Assembly (NCBI GenBank): GCA_024400455.1
Contig: JAKSMU010000003.1
Coordinates: 161,895 to 225,894, forward strand
DNA length: 64,000 bases
Reading direction: 5' to 3'
From: Bacteroidales bacterium
GTDB lineage: Bacteria > Bacteroidota > Bacteroidia > Bacteroidales > F082
The notes under the pieces are model-generated. The model was not told where the DNA came from. It saw nothing but the letters and a program-made list of their open reading frames with translations, and did not search any database. The translations under genes and the position numbers were made by a program. Positions 53,396 to 62,863 of this stretch are shown one piece after another; position 1 is the first letter of the stretch; each line of letters starts with the position of its first letter.

Positions 53396-54730
53396 ATGAA
53401 ACTATTTAGACGCAAGATTTACAGCGAAATAAAAAATTGGAAAGAGAAATCAAATGGAAAGACTGCCTTGCTCATCAATGGAGCAAGACGCATCGGAAAA
53501 TCAACCACAGCGAGGGAATTTGCAAAAAACGAATATAAGTCCTTCATTATGATTGATTTCGCCGAAGCTTCCGACAGGACAAAAGCATTGTTCGACGACA
53601 TCTCCGACCTGAATTTCATTTTCATCCAGTTGCAGATGATTTACCAGACTCAACTCCACACGCGACAGTCTGTTATCATCTTCGACGAGGTGCAATTGCT
53701 GCCCAAAGCCCGTCAAGCCATCAAGTATTTAGTAAAAGACGGCAGGTACGACTATATCGAGACCGGCTCTTTACTTTCCATCAAGAAAAACATCAAAGAC
53801 ATCGTCATTCCGAGCGAAGAGACCCGAATTAACATGTATCCAATGGATTATGAAGAATTCAGATGGGCATTGGACGACACCGTTAGCATCACTCTATTAC
53901 GGCAGGCTTTCGAGCTAAAAAATCCTTTAGGCGATGCTGCAAACCGCAAAATGCTCAGAGATTTCAGGCTTTACATGCTCATTGGAGGAATGCCGCAAGC
54001 TGTAGAAACCTATTTAGAGACTAACAATTTCGAGCAAGTCGACATCGTTAAACGCTCCATTCTCGAAATCTACGAAAACGATTTCCGCCGCATCGATAGC
54101 ACTGGACGTGCCAAGCTCATCTTCGAAGCCATACCTTCGCAACTGAACCACAACGCATCACGGTTCTTAGTATCGCCAATCATCGAAAACGAAAGAGTCA
54201 ATCAGATTCTTACGGTTCTCGCCGACATGCAAGATTCCATGACCATCAACTTGGCCTATCACGCCAACGATCCAAATGTTGGATTAGCCTTAAACAAAAA
54301 CCCTAATAAGTTTAAGCTATATCTGAACGACACAGGTTTGTTTGTAACACTTGCGTTCAAAGACAAGGCTTTCACCGAAAATGCCATCTACGAAAAACTT
54401 TGGAACGACAAGCTTTCCACCAATCTAGGCTATGTCTACGAAAATGTCGTAGCACAAATGCTGGTATCTTCAGGCTACGAATTGTTTTACCACACATTCA
54501 GGAAAGAGACATCGAACCATAACTATGAAGTAGACTTCCTGCTATCAAAAGGCAACAAAATCAGCCCGATAGAAGTTAAATCATCCAGTTACAAATCCCA
54601 TGCTTCGTTAGATGAGTTTTGCAGGAAATATGCTAACCGCATCAACGGCAAATACCTTATCTACACGAAAGACTTTCACAAAGAAGAAGACCTGTTATAC
54701 ATTCCCGTTTTCATGACACAGTTTTTGTGA
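53396..54730 (+). CDS. ATP-binding protein, AAA plus DUF4143
   Basis: A 444-residue cytoplasmic protein of a large Bacteroidetes family. It has an AAA_14-type ATPase in the first half (Walker A GARRIGKST at about 28-36, Walker B VIIFDEVQ), and a DUF4143 C-terminal domain that closes with a PD-(D/E)xK-like stretch YEVDFLLSKGNKISPIEVKSS. Members often occur in variable regions; the role is unproved. The ATG at 53396 is chosen because all upstream in-frame sequence consists of the 33-bp promoter repeats. Confidence 0.88.
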   Translation: MKLFRRKIYSEIKNWKEKSNGKTALLINGARRIGKSTTAREFAKNEYKSFIMIDFAEASDRTKALFDDISDLNFIFIQLQMIYQTQLHTRQSVIIFDEVQLLPKARQAIKYLVKDGRYDYIETGSLLSIKKNIKDIVIPSEETRINMYPMDYEEFRWALDDTVSITLLRQAFELKNPLGDAANRKMLRDFRLYMLIGGMPQAVETYLETNNFEQVDIVKRSILEIYENDFRRIDSTGRAKLIFEAIPSQLNHNASRFLVSPIIENERVNQILTVLADMQDSMTINLAYHANDPNVGLALNKNPNKFKLYLNDTGLFVTLAFKDKAFTENAIYEKLWNDKLSTNLGYVYENVVAQMLVSSGYELFYHTFRKETSNHNYEVDFLLSKGNKISPIEVKSSSYKSHASLDEFCRKYANRINGKYLIYTKDFHKEEDLLYIPVFMTQFL

Positions 54731-54895
54731 CAGTGCGATTCTCACCCTTGATTTCTTTTTCGTAGCGAAGCCACAAACGAGAAATTATTTGTCTTCTTCA
54801 ATGCGTTATGCAGACCTGCCCCATAAAACATTCGCTTGCGCGACATTGCCATTGCTGACCAAATCATTGACCGAATATAGGAGTTTTGGCATTAA

Positions 54896-55681
54896 CTAGT
54901 AGATCCCCACGCCTTTCCAATACTTCCAGTCGATGCTGGCCTCAACACGTTTCTCGGTCTTGTCATCCAGATTGTGGTAGAAATCGAGACCCGTCAGCAG
55001 TTCCAATTCATCAATGGTACAGGCCGAAGCCGAAATATCCTGATCTTCAGGCGAATTATACAACACAAAACCGATGGCGGAATACGTTCCGTTGACTGGC
55101 ACCAACCATGCCTTGAAGAAAGCATCGGGCACCACTACCCTATTTTCGCCAATTGTGCCGTTTACGTTCTTACCGATAATCGGTCCCGTGACGACATACA
55201 CGCGGCCGTATTGCTTGGCGATGGCGCGGGTTTTCTTCTCTAAGCTGTGCCATTTGCCATCGTTGAATGTGGCATCCTGAGGACAGCAATTGGTGAAATA
55301 GAAACACTCATCCATGGCCACAGAATCCCATTTCATGTCGGCGGCAGGCGCCATGTGTCCGCGCGACCAGCCCGAATTGCGGTAGTCGTCGTTCTCCGCC
55401 TGCGGGCCTTTAACCTTCGGGTCAGGGATAAAGTGCCGTCCCTTTCGGTTCACCGGTCCGTCGCTCTCATCAGCCGTGAGTTCGTAAGCCACCCAGTTGG
55501 GATTCAAGGTAGCATAATTGTATGAAACCGTGTAGGCCTTGTAGGTGACGAGTCGCTCAGCTGGGTTGGTGGCGGGGAGTTCCATGACAACAGGATTCCG
55601 CCATTGTTGGGAAAACGAACATTTAATAAACGCATCCAACAGGCATAAAACGAGGCAATATTTCAACTTTTCACAGAACAT
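54896..55681 (-). CDS. secreted DNA/RNA non-specific endonuclease (NucA/NUC1 family)
   Basis: A 261-residue exported nuclease. The N-terminal signal is hydrophobic (YCLVLCLLDAFIKCSFS). The beta-beta-alpha-metal motif is SRGHMAPAADM (residues about 110-120, with Ser in place of the usual Asp before RGH), with the Mg-binding Asn in YFTNCCPQ. Family members need a metal and cut DNA and RNA without sequence preference. It is the last gene of the compact tubulin-VWA-protease operon, 3 bases after the protease stop. It may be an effector or simply a nutritional nuclease carried along. All core residues of the metal site are present. Confidence 0.85.
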   Translation of the reverse strand: MFCEKLKYCLVLCLLDAFIKCSFSQQWRNPVVMELPATNPAERLVTYKAYTVSYNYATLNPNWVAYELTADESDGPVNRKGRHFIPDPKVKGPQAENDDYRNSGWSRGHMAPAADMKWDSVAMDECFYFTNCCPQDATFNDGKWHSLEKKTRAIAKQYGRVYVVTGPIIGKNVNGTIGENRVVVPDAFFKAWLVPVNGTYSAIGFVLYNSPEDQDISASACTIDELELLTGLDFYHNLDDKTEKRVEASIDWKYWKGVGIY

Positions 55682-55684
55682 ATT

Positions 55685-58600
55685 TTACGTTAGTTTCATC
55701 ATCGCCACATCATCAATTGACACTCCATTCATCTGCAACATGGTGCATTTATAAGGAGAGTCAGACTTATGAAGCATTGGCCTATCGGAAAAGCTATTCA
55801 TAATCACATTATCCCAAATCGGCCTTTGACTTTCCAAATCACCATAAACATACATCATTCTGCAATTCGTATTTGCCGTGTTATTAGTGGCAACCGAAGT
55901 GTTTAGCTTTACGAAAGGCCTCGATTTTTTATCCATCATGGACAGCAATGCTGGAAGATCATCATTTGCGTTTTCAACGTACGGATATTTCGTTTTTTCA
56001 AGCATGTAACTTGTAATGGAAAAATCCTTTATTGAATCACTAAGGATTTCAATAACACTTTTCTTCAAGTTATTTTTAAACTTGACAACATCTTCTTCCT
56101 TAACAGAATATTGCTTGTGAAACATTTCGCTTAAATCGATACCTTTTATCAGCTTATCTTTTTCAGAATCAAAGAATCGGTCAAGACATCCATTCGAAAT
56201 AATAGTCAGGAATGGATCTTTTGCCAAAGGCATTAATTCCACATCGTTTTCTTGCATTCTCCACATGCTCAAGTTTCCGACGCAGGAATGCATGCCATTG
56301 TATTTGGAATAAAGATTAGCATTCAATTTGTACAGAGAGTCAATAATCATCCCTGCAATATGCGACTTTAAATGTGTCACTTTCGCTTCTTTTTCCCTAT
56401 TTACAATTTCAGTAGACAAATCTGCCAATTCATCTTTATAATCCTGATCTATTTTATAACGTTCACGTTTTCTCCTTGGAATAAGAAGTGCCCAAAATGC
56501 TACCGAGAGCAATGAAATAACGCCATATACATATAACGAAAAACGGCAGGTCAATGGCTTAATGCTCTTGAACGCCCAACAAATCAATGCGTATACCAAA
56601 ACAACAAAAGCAAATGCAATGAAGTAATATGCTTTCATTTTCTTCGTCGATTTATCAAAATCAGAAAGCTCATGAATGCGTTTTCCTGACACTTGATCTT
56701 TTTCTTTTGAGAGATGTTGACCTTCCCAGTTTAACCTTTTTTCAGTTCCTTCACAAAGCTGTTGTCTGACCGAATTGTTACCCAGTCTTTGGAAAAGGAG
56801 ATTGTATTCTTTTGACTTTTCAGCAACAACTTCTTGCTTGTCCTGAAGTTTATTCTTTGCATCATAAATCAAGTTCGACAAAATCTCATGTTTTATGACT
56901 GAGTCAGTCATGTTAAATGACACAGACATTTTCTTGTTTGAATCATTGACCGTCAAACTCGCATCATTTACCTTGGTGACGATGCAAGCAGCTACGAACA
57001 GATCCATGTTTTCAAAATAGGAATAAGGCATGTAACAATAACCATTGTCACCGAACCCTTTCCCCCATGAGTTTCTGACCACAAAGAATTTTGCTTCGTC
57101 ATTGAAACCAACTATCACCATGGTATGATAGCCCGAATCACCATTTTTCATCTCGCTTTCCGATGGCATAGGAATGAATCCTTTGCGAGGATAGAAAGAA
57201 TCAAAGATTTTCACCACTATTGCTACGGGATAACCATCACACAAAGCTGATTTGACATCATCTAAAGTAAGTTTTACATTCAGCGCCTTAACGATTTTGC
57301 GATTCGCCGCATCATCGTATGCCGCCTGGGCAGGTCTCTGAGAACAGTCGTTCGGATTATATGGAAAGTATGATTCAAGGCAAACACCTTCATCGGTCAT
57401 GGTCTTTACCACTCCATAAAGCGAACTGCCCTTATCAACGAATGCATTGCCCTCTCGATTCCTAACGTTATAATAGATAAATTGTTCGCTCAAATCAAGA
57501 TCCGACTTTTTATTTCTTTTTAAAATGGATTCCATAATGGAAACTAGGGCAAATGCGGTACATGCTCCCATCTTTCCTTGATTTTTGATTGATGTGAAGC
57601 AGGATCGCAAGTCAACACTTGCCAAAAGATTGGTGTGGGGTGTATAGTCTTCTTCAAAAAGCTCTTCCTTGAAGGGTTGAAGTTGGAAAATGTCTCCGTC
57701 AAAAACAAACCCATCTGGTGTCAATCGCTTTTGGCTGTCCTGATGGTTTTCCATCTGGATGTTGAGCTTACCTAATTCATCTGTTTTCAAGCGAATATAA
57801 TTCGTCAATTCACGGACATCAATCTTAGACTTCTTCAACTCCTTGACCAACTCGCTTGAAGTTATAACTAGCCCATTGTTTTCGGTAATGACGGCAGATT
57901 CGTGCAAATCGTTTTCCATCTCTTTTTCTTGTTCAGTGTCGTCTTTTCTGGAACACTTCACAAGTTTGTTGTTTGCTTCAACAAAAAAGTCGAGCGCTTC
58001 GCAGCTGCAATCGTCAATTGTCAATTGCGTCCTATCGTATAAATAACCGCTTAACAGACTGTCATCTTCTCCTAGCAACTGTGCCAATGTAGCTTTCTTT
58101 TCAGGGAGCGACAAGGAAGGATCACTGATATATGACTGAAATTCATCGGTCAATCTGTTTATTTCACCATTTAGGCTATCAGCAACCTGAGAAATAATCA
58201 CATCTTGTTCGACTCCATTTTCCAGCAAAGGCGCAATGTGTTTTTCATAAAACGAGGAAAACACCTTAACATTGCTTTCAACAATCGGTTTCACTATGGA
58301 TGAAACTTTGTTTACGTCAACAGATTCCTGACACACTTTAGCAGAATCCAATACACTGACGTAAGTTTTATGCAGCAGGTACTGAACAAAATAATACTTG
58401 TCAAAACTCAATGTACATAAACCTAGAGCATGGATTGGACGTTCTCTATCTTCAGCAGCCTGTGGGAAAATCTCACGATAATTATTCAAAGAAAGCAAAG
58501 CGTATTCACCCAACACTCTTGTGAACGATTCTTCGTTAAAATCAAGAGAAAAGCCCGATTCATTGCAATTTTGCAACATAATCAAATGGGACAACGAAGA

Positions 58601-59179
58601 AAGTTTCCCTTTTGACTTCAATATTTCCTGAATTGTTGTTTGAGAGACTTTGGCATATTGTTCGATTCTATTTGGCAATGATTCCAAATCATCGTCAAAC
58701 AAAAATGCTAAATCGTATGGAAGCAGGAACAGGTCTACAACATAATCTTGCGGAATTGCTTCTATTTCTCCAATCATTTCTTCGACGGTCTTCCAGACTT
58801 CAAAATCATAAATCGGGACATAGAAACAGATATGGAAACTATTGCTGTCACCAGGATCATTTATGGTAACATTCTTATTGTAGAGTGATGAGAAATAATT
58901 TCTCAGATAATTACTACGAGAATCTGAAGGAATCCGATATTCTTCATCTAGCTCCACCTGCAACATGTTTTCAATGCCTGCAACAAACACATTTTCATTC
59001 TCCTCAACACGAGAGGCTTTCCGGAAAGAAGTGTTTCCTGAATCTGCATCACGCTCATACAATATGGCGTTAAGATACCTTTCGGTCTTCTCGTCGCCAT
59101 ATTGCATGACGTATCGTTTCACTCCACAAAGTATCTGCTTGGCATTCTTGCCAAACATGAAATGGGCTGTATGTATCAT
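55685..59179 (-). CDS. large membrane-anchored papain-family (C1) protease
   Basis: A 1164-residue protein. Residues 1-500 have no recognised fold; about 400-480 is charged and helical. Residues about 515-740 are a C1A-type peptidase with Gln534 and Cys540 (NQGKMGACTAFA), His685 (GYHTMVIVGF) and Asn703 (VRNSWG), so the full Q-C-H-N set is kept. After a linker there are two membrane spans (about 849-870 and 879-900), then a cytoplasmic tail of about 260 residues. There is no signal peptide, so the N-terminal protease is probably cytoplasmic. It starts 2 bases after the tubulin-like stop, so expression is coupled. Substrate is unknown. Confidence 0.85.
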   Translation of the reverse strand: MIHTAHFMFGKNAKQILCGVKRYVMQYGDEKTERYLNAILYERDADSGNTSFRKASRVEENENVFVAGIENMLQVELDEEYRIPSDSRSNYLRNYFSSLYNKNVTINDPGDSNSFHICFYVPIYDFEVWKTVEEMIGEIEAIPQDYVVDLFLLPYDLAFLFDDDLESLPNRIEQYAKVSQTTIQEILKSKGKLSSLSHLIMLQNCNESGFSLDFNEESFTRVLGEYALLSLNNYREIFPQAAEDRERPIHALGLCTLSFDKYYFVQYLLHKTYVSVLDSAKVCQESVDVNKVSSIVKPIVESNVKVFSSFYEKHIAPLLENGVEQDVIISQVADSLNGEINRLTDEFQSYISDPSLSLPEKKATLAQLLGEDDSLLSGYLYDRTQLTIDDCSCEALDFFVEANNKLVKCSRKDDTEQEKEMENDLHESAVITENNGLVITSSELVKELKKSKIDVRELTNYIRLKTDELGKLNIQMENHQDSQKRLTPDGFVFDGDIFQLQPFKEELFEEDYTPHTNLLASVDLRSCFTSIKNQGKMGACTAFALVSIMESILKRNKKSDLDLSEQFIYYNVRNREGNAFVDKGSSLYGVVKTMTDEGVCLESYFPYNPNDCSQRPAQAAYDDAANRKIVKALNVKLTLDDVKSALCDGYPVAIVVKIFDSFYPRKGFIPMPSESEMKNGDSGYHTMVIVGFNDEAKFFVVRNSWGKGFGDNGYCYMPYSYFENMDLFVAACIVTKVNDASLTVNDSNKKMSVSFNMTDSVIKHEILSNLIYDAKNKLQDKQEVVAEKSKEYNLLFQRLGNNSVRQQLCEGTEKRLNWEGQHLSKEKDQVSGKRIHELSDFDKSTKKMKAYYFIAFAFVVLVYALICWAFKSIKPLTCRFSLYVYGVISLLSVAFWALLIPRRKRERYKIDQDYKDELADLSTEIVNREKEAKVTHLKSHIAGMIIDSLYKLNANLYSKYNGMHSCVGNLSMWRMQENDVELMPLAKDPFLTIISNGCLDRFFDSEKDKLIKGIDLSEMFHKQYSVKEEDVVKFKNNLKKSVIEILSDSIKDFSITSYMLEKTKYPYVENANDDLPALLSMMDKKSRPFVKLNTSVATNNTANTNCRMMYVYGDLESQRPIWDNVIMNSFSDRPMLHKSDSPYKCTMLQMNGVSIDDVAMMKLT

Positions 59180-59181
59180 GG

Positions 59182-61926
59182 TTACATTTTGCTAACATAT
59201 GCCAATTCGTCTCTCAGCAAATCAGCGATTCTCTCATTGCCCCGAGCCTTAATCTGTTGCATATTCATATTTACTTGCGAATATTTAGGTAGATAATTCT
59301 CTTTCACATCAGCAATAATCGCCTTAATTGCGTCTTCTCCCTTGCTGACAATCATCGTATCAAAATAGTCTGCAAACTCTCTTCTCACGGTAGTCCTATG
59401 ACGGCGGAAATTATCGTATGCCATATCACGAAAAGCATCCAAAGGCATCCAGAAATCATCAAGCGGATCTCCGTTTTCATGATCACGGTAATAGTATTGT
59501 CCGTCTTCATTCTTGACAAGACCAAACACGAGACCTTTCACCCAAAATTCCAGCAAATCGTCATCATTGGCGCGTCGTGGATAGATTGAGAATTCCTCTC
59601 TGTCCATCCTAATGACCAGATTCTCGTCAAAATGACAACTGGCATTACAATCATTATAGTCACGCTCATAATCCTTTATGGAAGCAATGGAATAAACAGG
59701 AAGCACACCTATCTGACGATAGATGATAACCCTGTCATTCTGACCAATACTAGCAAAATCGACATCCACAATCCCCTTTATCATATTTTTAAAGGCATCA
59801 TCCTTCTTGAAACGGCTGTGCGATTTATCAGCAACGCCTATGTAATAGCTGTCCTTTGGTTCTATTCGCGGAATATGGCCAAAATAATTATATCTGAATA
59901 ATGGCATTGACTTTTTGACCGCCAAATCCATAATTTCCTTGAATTTGTCTTCTGTCATTTGGTCAATAACATCATCAATTGTCGTATTGCTCCAATTCTT
60001 AGAGGTAGCAAGACGACGAGCATATTTCATAATGTGGCTTTCTATCTCATCATGGCTCAAATCAGTAAAACCATACAGTTTTCCGTCAACCATCAAATCC
60101 CTAATGAAATCAGAAACTTGAATTTCATCTGGCTTGACGGAAAGAGAAGTGACCAGGTCTTTGGTAAGGTCAATCTGGAAGGTCTGCGAAACATTTCCAA
60201 CATTGTTCTGTTTGCGGGCCACTTCCGTATAAATGTTTTTTTTAACGGTTTGAAGACTCTCAGAAACCATATTGACTTTACTCCTTGCTTCTGCCACCAT
60301 GCCTTTGATGTTGTTGAAAATGGTAATGGCTGCCGTGCGACGAACGATTTCTATTCTGCACGTCGCCAAGTCCATAGTAGCATCAGAAACATCATTTGCC
60401 AAATCATCTTCTTTACCTGGCTTTTTAATAAACTTGCCATGATACTCCTTCAAATCCGCAACAGCTGTTTCCATTGCTGAGATAAGCCGAGGTTCATTCT
60501 TTACGAGACCGTCTTTTTCCGAGTTCATTTCACCTAGGAATATGTCTAATTGTGCATCTATGGCATCAAAAACATTTAAGATGGTTGAAACGCCACATTC
60601 CTGATTGATATGTTTAGCGATCAGTTGCTTAAGTTCGCTTCTTACTCTACTAGTTAAATCATTGATCTTTTTGTTGACATCTTCATCTTTCGGCATGTTT
60701 AACGATAGATTTGTATCGACTTCAGGACGTGCATTTGCCTTATCATTCACTGTTAGCGAATAAATTGGCGTCTTGCTGCAAATGAAATCTATCACATGGT
60801 CGCAATTGTTATTTTCACGGATATAAACATTCGGATCGTCAATCCAATTGTTTGCAATCATATTTGCATCCTGACATGAATTGAAGAAACGGTCAATCAG
60901 ATTTTGTGCGGCTTTCAGAGCGTAAATCTCGCCCAAATCAGCGCCACGGAACAAGATTTCACATGCGCCCATTCCAGCTGCCCAAGCCTTCTTGTTTTCA
61001 ATGTCCATTTCCCCTTCACGGATATCCTTTTCCAAATTGTCGCTAACACTTGCTGATGCCGTTGACAGTTCTCCTGCCGATGTTACCAAAGCCAGACTGA
61101 TCAATTCAGCTAATGAATCGACATGCGTATAGGTGTCGTTATTCGAGTTTTTGTTATCTACGAAAACGACAGAATTGAACGGGCGATCCTTTGCATCATA
61201 ATGGTCGTTGACATTGATATAATCAATGCTAACTGGAGAGCTTCCTATGCCGAGGTGCATCAAATAATCCAAATCCTTAATTGATCCATAAGCGTTTGAA
61301 GTAACCTTAGACATACCTGCATTCGACATGGCTTTGAACACATCTGGCAGTACAGCATATCCTATAAGCTTGCATTTTGGCGCCACTTTTTTCAGCAGAT
61401 AGGCCATATTGATGAACGTGCCGCTTCCCGTACCACCACAAATCGAAAATACCATGTGGATTTCAGTATCAGTGCTCAGCAATTCATACTTGCTATTATT
61501 GATTATTCTAGCGTTAGAAATATCATTCAATGCCGATTGAATCTTTTGCTCCACATTCTTATAATTCACTGTGAAGGCAAACCTGCCATTGCTTCTGATT
61601 TGTCCAGCACCAAGGTTCATGGATGTCAAAGCATAAAGGTTTCTCTGAGCAATCCATGTAAAATTCTCCTTATTTACGTCATAGATAGGACGAGGATTAC
61701 CAACCAGTATTGGAAGCTGTTCATTTGGAGTCAAGATAATATCTTCGCCGTCCTTTGACTTTAACGACTTTTTGTATTGTCCGCTATCGGTGTCGATTCC
61801 GAGAAAGCCAATCATAGGAGGAACTTCGCCGTAGGTGTCGACGAACAGTTTCTTAGTGTGAAGAAGCGAATTCATGCCAGTGCCGCCTAAGCCGACATAA
61901 AGGCAACGTTTGATTTTTGTAGTCAT
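59182..61926 (-). CDS. tubulin/FtsZ-like protein (Tubulin_2 family)
   Basis: A 914-residue cytoplasmic protein. The N-terminal glycine loop YVGLGGTGMNSLLH (residues 10-23) and the tubulin signature CGGTGSGT (163-170) place it in the tubulin-like Tubulin_2 group, far from true FtsZ. After about residue 450 a long region with no known domain contains coiled-coil-like stretches (about 455-620). FtsZ-like proteins of this type were described as parts of VWA-containing membrane-remodelling operons. GTP binding is expected; polymerisation is inference. It starts 19 bases after the lipoprotein gene and couples to the protease gene. Confidence 0.88.
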   Translation of the reverse strand: MTTKIKRCLYVGLGGTGMNSLLHTKKLFVDTYGEVPPMIGFLGIDTDSGQYKKSLKSKDGEDIILTPNEQLPILVGNPRPIYDVNKENFTWIAQRNLYALTSMNLGAGQIRSNGRFAFTVNYKNVEQKIQSALNDISNARIINNSKYELLSTDTEIHMVFSICGGTGSGTFINMAYLLKKVAPKCKLIGYAVLPDVFKAMSNAGMSKVTSNAYGSIKDLDYLMHLGIGSSPVSIDYINVNDHYDAKDRPFNSVVFVDNKNSNNDTYTHVDSLAELISLALVTSAGELSTASASVSDNLEKDIREGEMDIENKKAWAAGMGACEILFRGADLGEIYALKAAQNLIDRFFNSCQDANMIANNWIDDPNVYIRENNNCDHVIDFICSKTPIYSLTVNDKANARPEVDTNLSLNMPKDEDVNKKINDLTSRVRSELKQLIAKHINQECGVSTILNVFDAIDAQLDIFLGEMNSEKDGLVKNEPRLISAMETAVADLKEYHGKFIKKPGKEDDLANDVSDATMDLATCRIEIVRRTAAITIFNNIKGMVAEARSKVNMVSESLQTVKKNIYTEVARKQNNVGNVSQTFQIDLTKDLVTSLSVKPDEIQVSDFIRDLMVDGKLYGFTDLSHDEIESHIMKYARRLATSKNWSNTTIDDVIDQMTEDKFKEIMDLAVKKSMPLFRYNYFGHIPRIEPKDSYYIGVADKSHSRFKKDDAFKNMIKGIVDVDFASIGQNDRVIIYRQIGVLPVYSIASIKDYERDYNDCNASCHFDENLVIRMDREEFSIYPRRANDDDLLEFWVKGLVFGLVKNEDGQYYYRDHENGDPLDDFWMPLDAFRDMAYDNFRRHRTTVRREFADYFDTMIVSKGEDAIKAIIADVKENYLPKYSQVNMNMQQIKARGNERIADLLRDELAYVSKM

Positions 61927-61945
61927 GATTATTCTTTTTTATTGA

Positions 61946-62863
61946 TTATGATATTGTTATTTTTGTTCTTGTCTTTGTCGTAACATTCTCAATGACACAT
62001 TCCTGATTGGCTTTCAGAACACGTGTGTCAAACAGATAGTCGGAATTGCTTTGGAATTTTGCCTTGCCTGGGCCTTTAGGCTCGATGATCAAATCATAAG
62101 TCCATATCCCATTAATGTCATATTCTATTTTTCCGGTAAACAATTTGTTAATGAAACTCTGTTTTTTTGCTTTATTCGTCAGCACAAAAAGCCTGCAGCC
62201 GTTAAGCCTTTTTTGGCACATGTATGGTGCAGGATCAACAAGCACGGCCTTACTGACTCTGAATGTTGGGAAAAAAATCTTTTTCAACAATCCCAGCCAC
62301 ATCAAGAGCAAAATCAGGATAAAAATTCCGATTATCATCACCGTTTCAGCCAGCGGATTCATAATGTCATTCTTCTTAGCGTTCCATTCTATCAGCATAG
62401 GGATCTCGCCTGCTGAAGTCATAGTGTTGTTGATCATGTCAAGGTCGCCGCTGTCGGTCACCTTGAGGAACCAGTTGTATTTGCCTTCGGGGGCTTTGTG
62501 GTCGAACATCACGCCGGCCACCACTTCGGCCTCGCCCGGATTGACGATGAGCTTGTTATCAGCGCATGGCTCGCCGTTCTTGTAGAGTTTCACAGCCTCG
62601 GCATCGACAGGGATATAGGCACCCGTGTTGTTGTCGATGGTGTAGAGTTCGAAGCAAAGCGGCTTCGTGAACTGGTCCTCACCCGTCTCAAAAGTCAAGG
62701 TTTGGGTCATGATGGTGTCCTGGTAATGCTTCCAGAGGAAATCCTCGTAGTAATCCGTTTGGCCCCAGAAATACACTTGCTTTTCATTGTCCTTTTGGCA
62801 CGATGCAAACAACGATAATGTTGCAAAGACCACCAATAGTTTGGTTATGATTGACTTTCTCAT
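61946..62863 (-). CDS. lipoprotein with internal transmembrane span, 305 aa
   Basis: The N-terminus (MRKSIITKLLVVFATLSLFASC) is a lipoprotein signal with Cys22. Residues 23-165 form a mostly beta periplasmic part (YFWGQTDYYEDFLW..., GKYNWFLKVTDSGDLD). Residues about 170-192 are one strong membrane span (TVMIIGIFILILLLMWLGLL). Residues 195-305 would be cytoplasmic, with a beta-rich pattern (GCRLFVLTNKAKKQSFINKLF, TYDLIIEPKGPGKAKF). It could connect the exported VWA protein with the cytoplasmic tubulin-like protein. Its ATG overlaps the VWA stop by 4 bases. No family recognised. Confidence 0.75.
   Translation of the reverse strand: MRKSIITKLLVVFATLSLFASCQKDNEKQVYFWGQTDYYEDFLWKHYQDTIMTQTLTFETGEDQFTKPLCFELYTIDNNTGAYIPVDAEAVKLYKNGEPCADNKLIVNPGEAEVVAGVMFDHKAPEGKYNWFLKVTDSGDLDMINNTMTSAGEIPMLIEWNAKKNDIMNPLAETVMIIGIFILILLLMWLGLLKKIFFPTFRVSKAVLVDPAPYMCQKRLNGCRLFVLTNKAKKQSFINKLFTGKIEYDINGIWTYDLIIEPKGPGKAKFQSNSDYLFDTRVLKANQECVIENVTTKTRTKITIS

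Noticed and set aside
55685..59179. The C1-type protein as an inactive papain homologue
   Set aside because: Gln, Cys, His and Asn of the active site are all in place in the correct order and spacing, so loss of activity is not supported.
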